Position numbers and translations under genes: made by a program. A stretch of 64,000 nt of DNA, from the NCBI GenBank assembly GCA_944362545.1, contig CALVTJ010000003.1, forward strand, positions 107,975 to 171,974. Direction: 5' to 3'. Position 1 is the first letter of the stretch. Every line of letters begins with the position of its first letter. The notes below the pieces were generated by a model. It searched no databases, had not been told where the DNA came from, and saw only the letters and a list, made by a program, of their open reading frames with translations. Origin of the DNA: an uncultured Clostridia bacterium (lineage in GTDB: Bacteria > Bacillota > Clostridia > Christensenellales > UBA1242). Below, in pieces: positions 56,642 to 64,000 of this stretch.

Positions 56642-56856
56642 GTTCGCTCCTTTTTCTCTCTTTTGCGTTTAAATGGTGGTTCAACAGCTTTCGGGACACA
56701 AACCTTTGAAAAACATTCAAACATCTTTTTCATGCAATCTTCACAAAACACCAAATCCTTTCTTATAAATCCCTTGGTGCTGAAACTGTATTTTGCCATG
56801 TTTTTACAGCCGTAGAAGTCGCATTTGAGTTGGTTTTTACAGATTTCCATTTTCAT
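56638..56856 (-). CDS. Small zinc-ribbon-like protein
   Basis: 72 residues with seven Cys: CDFYGC, CEDC and others spaced like a zinc ribbon, then a basic tail (PPFKRKREKKERT). Might bind DNA or RNA. AAGGAG lies before the ATG. It overlaps the preceding gene by 20 bases and the portal by 4. Confidence 0.6.
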   Translation of the reverse strand: MKMEICKNQLKCDFYGCKNMAKYSFSTKGFIRKDLVFCEDCMKKMFECFSKVCVPKAVEPPFKRKREKKERT

Positions 56857-57190
56857 CTTCTTTCTCCTTTTCTTTCAAAAGTTGCAAAAGTCTTTCCTTT
56901 TCATGCAATAACTGTTCATCTGTCATCTTGGAAATTTCATCATCAGCAAGATTTTCTTTTTCAAGCAAAAATCGCAGTGCATTGATGTCTGGCGGATTAA
57001 ACTTTTTTGTCACCTTCCGCTTTGACAAAATCGGTTTGCCATTTTCATCCGGCACATATTCTTCGACAATTTCATCACTGACAAAGCCTAACGCCCGCTT
57101 GACCAATGCCTTTTTTATGTCTTTCTCATCCACAATTTCCACCTTTTTTTGCAACTTTTGTCCACATTTTAAAATGCAAAAATCTGTCAT
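56837..57190 (-). CDS. Small-terminase-related fragment
   Basis: 117 residues. KKALVKRALGFVSDEIVEEYVPDENGKP and VTKKFNPPDINALRFLL resemble the C-terminal half of Firmicutes small-terminase-type proteins (ALGY...PPDTTA..F.L). The usual N-terminal helix-turn-helix is absent, and the C-terminus is a Lys/Glu coiled coil. It opens the cassette and has no ribosome site; a TATTTT lies 5 bases before ATG, so it may be leaderless. Function uncertain. Confidence 0.5.
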   Translation of the reverse strand: MTDFCILKCGQKLQKKVEIVDEKDIKKALVKRALGFVSDEIVEEYVPDENGKPILSKRKVTKKFNPPDINALRFLLEKENLADDEISKMTDEQLLHEKERLLQLLKEKEKEDENGNL

Positions 57191-57277
57191 TCAACAAAAT
57201 ATGCCAAAATTTTGGCTACGCGTGGAAAATTCACAAATTTTAATCAAGAAAATAGAATGTAATTGTAGAGGAGAAAA

Positions 57278-58054
57278 ATGGAAAACTTGCTAACTTTCAA
57301 AAATGTGAACTACTTTTATCAAACCAAAAATGATGAAATTTTTGCATTAAACAATGTAAACTTCACCATTGAAAAACAATCTTTTGCTTCTCTTGTCGGA
57401 CCAAGTGGCTGTGGCAAAACCACAATTTTGTCACTAACAGCCGGACTTTTAAAGCCATCCTCCGGTGAAATTTTACTTGATGGTGAAAACAAAATAAACA
57501 CCAAAAAGATTGGATATATGTTTCAAAAGGATTTTCTCTTTGAATGGCGAAGTGTCTGGAAAAATATTACTTTAGGCATTGAAATTCAGCATCCAAAAAA
57601 CAAGGATGAAAAACTCAGCTTTGCCGAAGAACTTCTGAAAAAATATGATTTATACAACTTCCGAAACCAAAAGCCACGCTCACTCAGTGGCGGAATGCGA
57701 CAGCGCGTGGCGCTCATTCGCACTTTGGCACTTGAACCAAAACTTCTGCTTTTGGATGAACCATTTTCCGCGCTTGATTTTCAAACGCGCCTGTCGGTTT
57801 GTGATGATGTTTATGAGATTATAAAGAGTGAAAAAAAGACAGCCCTGCTTGTCACACATGACATTTCAGAGGCCATCTCAATGTCTGATAAAATCATTGT
57901 TCTCTCAGCGCGCCCAGCAACTGTCAAAGACAATATCATCCTAAATCTTGAAGGCAAAACACCGTTGAAGAAGCGTGAGGACAAATCTTTTGCTAGACTT
58001 TTTGACAAAATTTGGAGTGAACTTACAAATGAAAAAACAGAACAAACAAATTAA
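57278..58054 (+). CDS. ABC transporter ATP-binding protein (NitT/TauT/SsuB type)
   Basis: ATPase of an importer for a small organic or inorganic ion (nitrate, sulfonate, riboflavin or pyrimidine-precursor-like; not resolved). Walker A GPSGCGKTT, Q-loop MFQKDFLFEW, signature LSGGMRQR, Walker B LLLDEPFSALD, switch THD. 258 residues. AGGAG precedes ATG. Overlaps the permease gene by 26 bases. No substrate-binding protein is adjacent. Confidence 0.92.
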   Translation: MENLLTFKNVNYFYQTKNDEIFALNNVNFTIEKQSFASLVGPSGCGKTTILSLTAGLLKPSSGEILLDGENKINTKKIGYMFQKDFLFEWRSVWKNITLGIEIQHPKNKDEKLSFAEELLKKYDLYNFRNQKPRSLSGGMRQRVALIRTLALEPKLLLLDEPFSALDFQTRLSVCDDVYEIIKSEKKTALLVTHDISEAISMSDKIIVLSARPATVKDNIILNLEGKTPLKKREDKSFARLFDKIWSELTNEKTEQTN

Positions 58055-58841
58055 CTTTTCAAAAGCACACAAAGAATATGTAAAAAAATTGCGAAGGGAC
58101 AAATTTGTCATCATCTTCTTTCGCATCTTTGTGCTTATTGCTTTTTTGGGACTGTGGGAACTGTTGACTTATTTCAACATCCTTGACCCATTTTTTGTCA
58201 GTTCGCCATCGCGCATAATCGCCCAACTTGGCACGCTGGCACAAAGTGGAACACTCTTCACGCACGCTTGGATAACACTCTATGAAACACTAATTGGCTT
58301 TGCTATTGCCACCATTTTAGGCTATTTGATAGCGGTGCTTCTGTGGTGGAACGAAAAGGTGCGCAAAATTTTTGAACCGTATGTTGTTGTGCTCAATTCT
58401 CTGCCAAAAATCGCACTCGGTCCTGTGATTATTCTGTGGGTAGGTGCGGGAACAAGTGCTATCATCACCATGTGCGTGCTCATCTGCATTGTAATAACAA
58501 CCATGAGCATGCTCTCTGCCTTTTTGTCGGTGGAAGAAGGCAAAATTTTGCTCTTAAAATCTATGAATGCCAACAAATTTCAAATTTTGTTCAAACTTGT
58601 TTTGCCAAACTCCATGCCAGAATTTATCTCTGTGCTCAAAATCAATGTCGGCATGAGTTGGGTTGGAAGCATCATGGGAGAATATCTCACCAGCAAGGCA
58701 GGCCTTGGCTATTTGATTGTCTATGGCGGACAGATTTTCAAAATAGATCTTGTCATGGCATCAACATTTGTATTGTGTATTCTCGCGTTTGGAATGTATT
58801 ATCTTGTCAGTCTGCTTGAAAAAAGATATCAACGAAGATAA
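58029..58841 (+). CDS. ABC transporter permease (NitT/TauT/SsuC type)
   Basis: About 270 residues, six to seven membrane segments. Contains the EAA loop LLLKSMNANKFQILFKLVLPNSMPEFISVLKINVGMSWVGSIMGE. The longer N-terminus (18 codons upstream) would lie inside the ATPase gene, so ATG 58029 with GGAG upstream is chosen. Partner of the preceding ATPase. Confidence 0.9.
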   Translation: MKKQNKQINFSKAHKEYVKKLRRDKFVIIFFRIFVLIAFLGLWELLTYFNILDPFFVSSPSRIIAQLGTLAQSGTLFTHAWITLYETLIGFAIATILGYLIAVLLWWNEKVRKIFEPYVVVLNSLPKIALGPVIILWVGAGTSAIITMCVLICIVITTMSMLSAFLSVEEGKILLLKSMNANKFQILFKLVLPNSMPEFISVLKINVGMSWVGSIMGEYLTSKAGLGYLIVYGGQIFKIDLVMASTFVLCILAFGMYYLVSLLEKRYQRR

Positions 58842-58859
58842 ACGCAAATTCTGGCAAAA

Positions 58860-59852
58860 TTATCTAAAAATGTATTTGTGAGTTTTGTCTTTTCCAAAAA
58901 TGAAAAACAGCTCAACCCCCAACACAAAAATTGCCAAAACACTGCAAATTGGATAAAGAAATGACACAATTTGCGAAAACCCCAAACTGCTGATAGCAAA
59001 CGGCAGAAAAACAGCAAACACACTCGCCATTTTTTCATTTTTGCAATATTTTTCAAATGCAGATTTGACAGTCAAACATTGTGAAATCAATGTTGTAAAA
59101 CAACCTACAAGGATGATAAAAAAGGTGAGAGAAAACATAAATTTGTTGCCTCGCACAAGAAACAAAAACGGCATTTCACTTGAAAAAATTGCACTGTTTT
59201 TCTGCAGGACAGAATTCCCCAAAAATAAAAAGACCAAAAGAAGCAAAGTGGAAAACAGACTTGCAAAAAGAGTCTGCTTTTTGTTCATTCCACCACCCAC
59301 TTTTGACACAACAACGGCACTCATTGAAGTGTTTAACGCGACATATAGCGGTGCATACAAAAATCCCGCCCAAGAATTTGTCACAAACACAACATTTGAA
59401 GAAAGCGATTGAGCATAAAACAGCACCACCAAAAAAATCAATGAAGTTGCCGGCATTAAAATGCAATTGAGTCTTTCAAAACCTTTAACCCCTCTGATTG
59501 TGACCAAGATGGCACAAAAAAGCATCAGAGAAATGCACAAAACATAAAGCCATTCATCAAAAAATTCAAACAAACTTTTCATTCCAGCAAACATGGATGC
59601 ACAGAAAATGATTGAGATAAAAGCCATACACAAATTCATCCATCGGGATTGTTCGAAGAAAGAAGTTAATCTTTTACCAAACCGCAAAAAAATATAAAAC
59701 AAAAAGAAAAACATCGCCCCTGCAAGAGAGATAAAGATATATGACAAATTCCCAAATTGAGAGAAAAACACCAAAATTTCCTTTCCGCTTGCAAAACCAG
59801 AGCCAACCACCGTGCCAAAAATGACAAAAACAACTGTAAAAACTTTTAACAT
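58860..59852 (-). CDS. YkvI-like APC-superfamily transporter
   Basis: 330 residues, ten or so hydrophobic segments. Starts with the unwound-helix motif TVVGSGFASGKEI of sodium-coupled amino-acid-type transporters. Substrate unknown. A TATAAT lies 5 bases before ATG and no ribosome site is seen: probable leaderless transcript, divergent from the next gene. Confidence 0.8.
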   Translation of the reverse strand: MLKVFTVVFVIFGTVVGSGFASGKEILVFFSQFGNLSYIFISLAGAMFFFLFYIFLRFGKRLTSFFEQSRWMNLCMAFISIIFCASMFAGMKSLFEFFDEWLYVLCISLMLFCAILVTIRGVKGFERLNCILMPATSLIFLVVLFYAQSLSSNVVFVTNSWAGFLYAPLYVALNTSMSAVVVSKVGGGMNKKQTLFASLFSTLLLLVFLFLGNSVLQKNSAIFSSEMPFLFLVRGNKFMFSLTFFIILVGCFTTLISQCLTVKSAFEKYCKNEKMASVFAVFLPFAISSLGFSQIVSFLYPICSVLAIFVLGVELFFIFGKDKTHKYIFR

Positions 59853-59857
59853 ATAAA

Positions 59858-59863
59858 ATTATA
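59858..59863 (-). promoter_or_regulatory. -10 of a probable leaderless promoter
   Basis: Perfect TATAAT on the minus strand, five bases from ATG 59852. A TTGACA lies 20 bases further up, longer than the usual 17-base spacer. Confidence 0.45.
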
Positions 59864-59882
59864 TTTTTCAAGAAGAATTTTC

Positions 59883-60515
59883 ATGTCAAAACCGCATGAA
59901 AAACTCAAAACAAGGCACAATAATGCCATGAAGCAGACAACTCTCATTTTTGTTATGATTTTCACTCTCACGGCACTGATTTTTTCCTGCCTATTTCCCT
60001 ATCCCATTTTTTCAAATTACAACAACATCACACAAAGCAACGCATATGATATCAACAACTATCAAGAAACCGAACTTCAAAACCGAAGTGTTCAAAAAGC
60101 CAAAATCCTTTGTCTTGACTGGAGTCAAACGGACAACCTTATTCCACAAGAATGTGAATTTGAAGTTGTAGATTTGCAAACTGGTCAGTCCTTTATGGCG
60201 GTTCGCACTGGTGGCGAAAATCACGCCGACATAGAGCCAAAAGATGAAACGGATGTTCAAATTCTCAAACAGATTACGCCATGGACATGGACAAGACGCC
60301 CTGTGCTTGTCAAAGTCAACGACTTTGCATATCTACCCGCAAGCCTTGCACTATATCCACACGGTTTTTGCCAAATACAAACAAGTATAAATGGACATAT
60401 GTGTCTACACTTTAAAAACTCCAAAACACACGGCACAAACAGACCTGATGAAGAGCATCAAAAATGTGTTGAGCGTGCCACCGAACTTGGAGAAAATTAT
60501 CTTCAATCTCTCTAG
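59883..60515 (+). CDS. Secreted or membrane-anchored protein with conserved C-terminal domain
   Basis: 210 residues. After a basic N-terminus, a signal or anchor helix at about 20-45 (TLIFVMIFTLTALIFSCLF). The exported part has FEVVDLQTGQSFMAVRTGGENHADIEP, WTWTRRPVLVKV and the His-rich HMCLHFKNSKTHGTNRPDEEHQ, a domain also found at the end of LysM/peptidoglycan-associated proteins in Bacillota; it may be a hydrolase or cell-wall-binding domain. ATG 59928 (MKQTTLIF) is an equally good start. Confidence 0.65.
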   Translation: MSKPHEKLKTRHNNAMKQTTLIFVMIFTLTALIFSCLFPYPIFSNYNNITQSNAYDINNYQETELQNRSVQKAKILCLDWSQTDNLIPQECEFEVVDLQTGQSFMAVRTGGENHADIEPKDETDVQILKQITPWTWTRRPVLVKVNDFAYLPASLALYPHGFCQIQTSINGHMCLHFKNSKTHGTNRPDEEHQKCVERATELGENYLQSL

Positions 60516-60534
60516 ATATCAAAAAATAAATAAA

Positions 60535-60571
60535 AAAGAAAGAATGCTATTTTGATTCTTCCTTTCTTTTT
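60535..60571. terminator. Bidirectional terminator
   Basis: AAAGAAAGAAT/ATTCTTCCTTTCTTT imperfect stem with T-runs on both strands, between two converging genes. Confidence 0.75.
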
Positions 60572-60572
60572 G

Positions 60573-63500
60573 TTATATTCTTATACTTTCGCTCAATGTT
60601 GTAGCAAAGCGAACACCAAACATGTTGTCAAGCCAACTCGATGTGTCCATGCCGGCAGATGTGATTATCTTTCCATTGCCAAGATTTGTGCCTAGTGTGC
60701 GTGTCCAATAGTTTGCATATTCATCTCTGCCTATGCCTAGCAAGAAGCAAACCATGTCACTTGCATATGCTCTGATATCTTCAAAACTTTCTTCTATCTC
60801 ATCCACACTTGCCACTCTTAAACCATTCTCTGTTCTGCTTACAGTGGTCACCTTGTCTTGTTGCCCGGCATTGCCAAATTTATAATATTTCACACTTGTG
60901 TTGGTGTCATATTCAAGATTAGCATATGCACTTGCACTGTTTGTGTTGGAAATGGACACATTTGAAAACAGTTCACTTGATGTAAATGCCCAACCTTCAC
61001 TGACAGTTTGATTTGTCACCGCACTTGCCATAAGCACCCTGTCACTGACCACAGTAAAGTTTGTCTTGTAGGAACCATATGCATCCCATCCATCTGGATA
61101 GTCTGTGCTTGACACTCCATATTCACTCACTCGCCACCTAATTGGCTCAACTTTAAAGAAATAATAATGTCCACTTGTAAAGTCTACACTCCCAACACTT
61201 GTTTGAATTGTCATTGTTTTGCTTGCCGTAAGGCGTGCATACCTTTCGCCATTATATGAATAAATAGGTATTGAAACATTTGTCGTGCCGTTGAAATATG
61301 AGATTGACTCATTTGCTGATGTTGCAGCACCTATCAATGTGCTATTTAGACTATCCCCCACATAACTTTGTGGATACTCGCCATCTTCAAAATACCAATA
61401 CTTATCCGTGCTGTCATACTTTAAACGGTTTGCAGAAACTTTTTTGAAATATGCATAGACTGTATAACTCACATCTTGATCTGGTGGTGTAAATGTTGTT
61501 ATCAATGTCTCTTCGGTTATTCCACTTGAAGATGTCGAAACTCCAATAAAAGCATAACTTGCATTGTCTCCACTGCCCGTTGTTGCGTGTCCTGTGAATC
61601 TAATTACCCTGTCTGTAAACGGTGTGTATGTCAAAGCAACTAAACTTGATGAGTTTACTATTTGCGTGTATGATGTTGACGAATTGTTATTATCTCGATA
61701 ATATGTCACAGTCACATATCCACCCGCATTTGAACTTTCCCATGTTGTGCCGTCAGTCGAAGTTTTTATCTGCACTTTCACTGTCGATGTAATCGGCGTC
61801 CAGTCGGCATATAGCGTAAGATTGGCGTTTGTCGAATATGACTCACCATTGTTGTAATGTGTACCTGTTCCACTTGAATTTGTGTTCCAACCATTTGCTG
61901 TGTAATATGTTCTTGTCAAAGAATTGCTACCAAGTGCAGCATCTGTGTTATGTATTTTATACGGTGTGCCTGGTGTCGTTCCAGAGCCATTGTTTTTGTT
62001 GTATGTGATTGTGTATCGCTGGTATATATAAATGTTGATTTGAGAATTTGCGGTCGGCTTCCATGAGTAAGAATATGAATCGCTTGAACTGTCAAACAGA
62101 TATGTGTATGATGAAGTTGTTGGAGCACTTCCTATTCTCATGTAATAATCATAACTTGCATCATTTGTCAAACTTATTTTCACCGAAACAGTGGATGTGG
62201 TGTAAGTGTGGCTGACTTTGACAGTGTCTTCACTGCTTGGATAACCAACTGACGAACCGCTTTCATAGGCAATCGTGCAACCTGATGCCGACACAGTAAA
62301 ATCGGTTTCATTTGTCTGTCCTTTGCCCGCATAATAAAGCGTCAATGTGTAGGTGTTTGCCTGCCAATGTGCAGTAAATGTCACTGTTTCTGAATCTGAA
62401 TTAAGATTAATAAAATATGTTGCTTTAACATAAGAACCATTATCCATCCAATGTGTCGTCACATTGCTAGATGAAGTCCCATACTTCGCATATACAACTT
62501 CACTATATCCAGTCTTCCAGTAATCAATATTGGAGGCAGACCAACCCATAAATGTATAACCTGTGCGAGATGGATTAGAAATCCTAACAACAGTATCATA
62601 TACTGCACTTGAAGGAGCATAAGTTCCAGAACTTCCACCACTATAATTATAATCAATATAATAAGTCGATGGAGTTTCCACACTAAACAATTCAATATCC
62701 TTATTTACTGATGAAGCACTGTATGAAACAGTGACTCCTAAACCCCATGTGTAATTGCCATCCTTAATATTTTTCGTTGTAGAAAAACCAACTGGTATAT
62801 ACCCAATGGTGTGCATAGTGATTGAACTTGGACTTGTTGTCGAGACACTAACACCTGCCAGCATATCAACCTTTTTAATTATATAATCATCATCATTACT
62901 ATCAGTAGACTTAAAAAATTTAAGGTCATATTCTCTTCGCAATTTCACATAAATAGTACAACTTGAAATCTGTGAACCAACAGAACTAGCACTTGGAGCG
63001 CTTGTTGATGTTCTAACAGTTGATGATGATGAGCCTCCATAAAAATAAGCATAACTATAACTTGATGTATAACTTGAATTTGACCATGACGAACTTGTAG
63101 ATATTCCACAAATGGCAAAACCATTCAAAGCAGATATTTTTGCTCGCCTTTTGTTTGAACCCAAAGAATAAAAGTTGTATGAAAAGTAAGAACAATCAGC
63201 AGTCCCATTATTATCATTGATAACAGCAGTTGAATTTTTTGATTTGCCAGTGTTTCCCCAATCATAATTTGTTCCATTCTCGTTTTGCCACTGGATATGC
63301 AGATAATTTGTTCCCGTTTGAGTTGACGCAGTTGTACATGTTCCACTGTCTGTTTTATACTGTGCAATTACAGTAAAAGTATAGTCTGTTGCCCACAAGT
63401 TGGCTTCAATATCGCCTTCATTTTCATTATCTTCGCCAGCATTTCCTTCATTTTCGTCATTGTCCGTATTTCCACCCTGATTGTCGTCAGATTTATCAGC

Positions 63501-63669
63501 ATTTTCGGTTTTATCGCTGTCATCAGTCGGATTTTCTACTTCAACGGAGTCTGAAATCCCCCCCGCTTTGTTCTGTGCTCGTGCCACAGGATGACAAAAG
63601 AAGAGTTCCACCTCCAATCACAGTGAACCCACACAAAATCATTAAGATAACCGTAATTACCTTTTTCAT
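60573..63669 (-). CDS. Large repeat-rich surface lipoprotein, frameshifted at a G7 tract
   Basis: About 1031 residues if read through the shift. The 5' part encodes a lipoprotein signal (MKKVITVILMILCGFTVIGG...LLSSCG). After 28-35 codons a run of seven G (63558-63564) breaks the frame; with six G the signal would join an acidic linker (Asp/Glu/Asn-rich) and then the body. The body has Ser/Tyr/Thr-rich beta domains, InlB/Listeria-type repeats (SRTGYTFMGW, NLTLYADW), and a C-terminal DUF6273-like module (EPIRWRV, YWTRTLG). Probable adhesin. Either phase-variable or an assembly/sequencing error. Confidence 0.7.
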
Positions 63670-63675
63670 ATCGTT

Positions 63676-63704
63676 ATTATACCAATATAAACACTGTTTT
63701 ACAA
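63676..63704 (-). promoter_or_regulatory. Promoter of the lipoprotein gene, leaderless
   Basis: TTGTAA, 17-base spacer, TATAAT; six bases to the ATG. No ribosome site. Confidence 0.6.
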
Positions 63705-63752
63705 AACTTTTTTCGACATTTTTCAAGCTTTTTCAGCCTTCCCACCGCCTTT

Positions 63753-63818
63753 GTCATGCTGAACGTAGTTGAAAGATCCAAAGAAAACACCGAGATTCTT
63801 CGACAGGCTCAGAATGAC
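63753..63818. repeat. 66-bp imperfect inverted repeat
   Basis: GTCATGCTGAACGTAGTTGAAAGATC and GATTCTTCGACAGGCTCAGAATGAC form a long imperfect hairpin. Sequences of this type (TCTTCGACAGGCTCAGAATGAC) recur as intergenic repeats in many gut bacteria. Between the rRNA terminator and the lipoprotein gene. Confidence 0.75.
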
Positions 63819-63828
63819 CACATAAGCA

Positions 63829-63856
63829 ATAAAAAAACTAGGAACATTGTCCTAGT
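63829..63856 (-). terminator. Terminator about 90 bases after the 16S gene
   Basis: Perfect 7-bp stem ACTAGGA/TCCTAGT, 6-base loop, then seven T on the minus strand. It would end the 16S transcript before any 23S gene. Confidence 0.8.
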
Positions 63857-63945
63857 CTTCTTTTTCTTTAATTAAACAGTTTTCTTGTCAAACTCGTTAT
63901 CTCGTTCACTTCAAGAGGTTTCTCCTCTCGTCGACCATTCTCTTT

Positions 63946-64000
63946 AAAAGGAGGTGATCCAGCGGCACCTTCCGATACCGCTACCTTGTTATGACTTCAC
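63946..64000 (-). rRNA. rrs: 16S ribosomal RNA, 3' end only
   Basis: Minus strand reads GTGAAGTCATAACAAGGTAG, the helix 45 hairpin with GGAA loop, and GGATCACCTCCTTTT, the anti-Shine-Dalgarno tail. The rest lies beyond the right edge. Compared with the usual bacterial sequence there is a G-to-A change at the site matching E. coli 1497 and a paired C-G to G-C swap in helix 45. No tRNA or 23S follows. Confidence 0.95.

Larger units (their letters stand above)
49756..57190 (-). mobile_element. Compact P22-type head/connector/holin cassette without terminase large subunit
   Basis: Ten minus-strand genes in one tight unit: small-terminase-like fragment, zinc-binding protein, portal, scaffold, coat, unknown, gp4-like adaptor, gp10-like propeller protein, BhlA-like protein, holin. 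Order follows podovirus head modules. The genes are intact, mostly overlap or abut, and have good ribosome sites. Missing from the unit and its flanks: large terminase, tailspike, ejection proteins, endolysin, integrase, repressor, att repeats. It could be a domesticated particle system, a GTA-like unit whose packaging enzyme is elsewhere, or a prophage remnant. Confidence 0.8.

Noticed and set aside
60573-63617. Surface protein starting at GTG 63617
   Set aside because: The segment upstream of the acidic linker is the out-of-frame signal-peptide region; a lipoprotein signal in the next frame is the better N-terminus.

Overview
The window is a low-GC, gene-dense chromosome segment from a Gram-positive bacterium of the Bacillota, probably an uncultured Clostridia-like lineage. 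This rests on the gene orders (infC-rpmI-rplT, yebC-ruvCAB-queA-tgt, tig-clpP-clpX, comM-dprA-topA-trmFO-hslVU, argR-recN, pheST behind a T-box), RNase Y, the sporulation protease SpoIVB, DUF1292 next to yqgF, and AGGAG-type ribosome binding sites that match the 16S rRNA tail seen at the right edge. No tRNA gene, CRISPR array or insertion sequence was found.

Layout. 0-11 kb (mostly +): 3' part of proS, a short-chain reductase, a small membrane protein, the infC operon with an attenuator leader and an AUU start, an RNA methyltransferase, yebC, ruvC-ruvA-ruvB, queA, tgt. 11-28 kb (mostly -): iscU-iscS, thioredoxin, tcdA, then comM-dprA-topA-trmFO-hslV-hslU, two small membrane proteins, rny, and tig-clpP-clpX. 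28-43 kb: a XerS-like recombinase, spoIVB, a YgjP-type metalloprotease, a PadR-type regulator fused to a membrane domain, recN and argR with candidate ArgR operators, nifS-thiI, pheS-pheT. 44-49.6 kb: an RluA-family pseudouridine synthase, a 44-residue cationic protein, DUF1292, yqgF, polA, a small membrane protein.

49.75-57.2 kb (-) is the most unusual part. It is a compact ten-gene phage-derived cassette, ordered: terminase-small-subunit-like fragment, zinc-binding protein, portal, scaffold, coat, unknown, gp4-like adaptor, gp10-like propeller protein, BhlA-type protein, holin. All frames are intact and tightly coupled, and the unit ends at a strong terminator. No large terminase, tailspike, lysin, integrase or repressor lies in or beside it. 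It looks like a podovirus (P22-type) head-and-connector module with holins but no packaging motor, which suggests a domesticated particle or gene-transfer-agent-like system, or a tidy prophage remnant.

57.2-64 kb: a NitT/TauT-type ABC ATPase and permease, a YkvI-like transporter, a small secreted protein, and a large repeat-rich surface lipoprotein whose signal peptide is separated from the body by a one-base shift in a run of seven G. The 3' end of a 16S rRNA gene sits at the right edge, followed by a terminator rather than a tRNA or 23S gene.

Two genome-wide habits show up. A family of short palindromes built on GCATAATAC-CACAA...TTGTG-GTATTATGC recurs in intergenic gaps, mostly at operon borders. 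Several first genes have a good -10 box only 5-9 bases before the start codon, which implies leaderless mRNAs, while genes inside operons carry strong Shine-Dalgarno sites. All functional statements come from reading motifs and synteny by eye; no database search was run.
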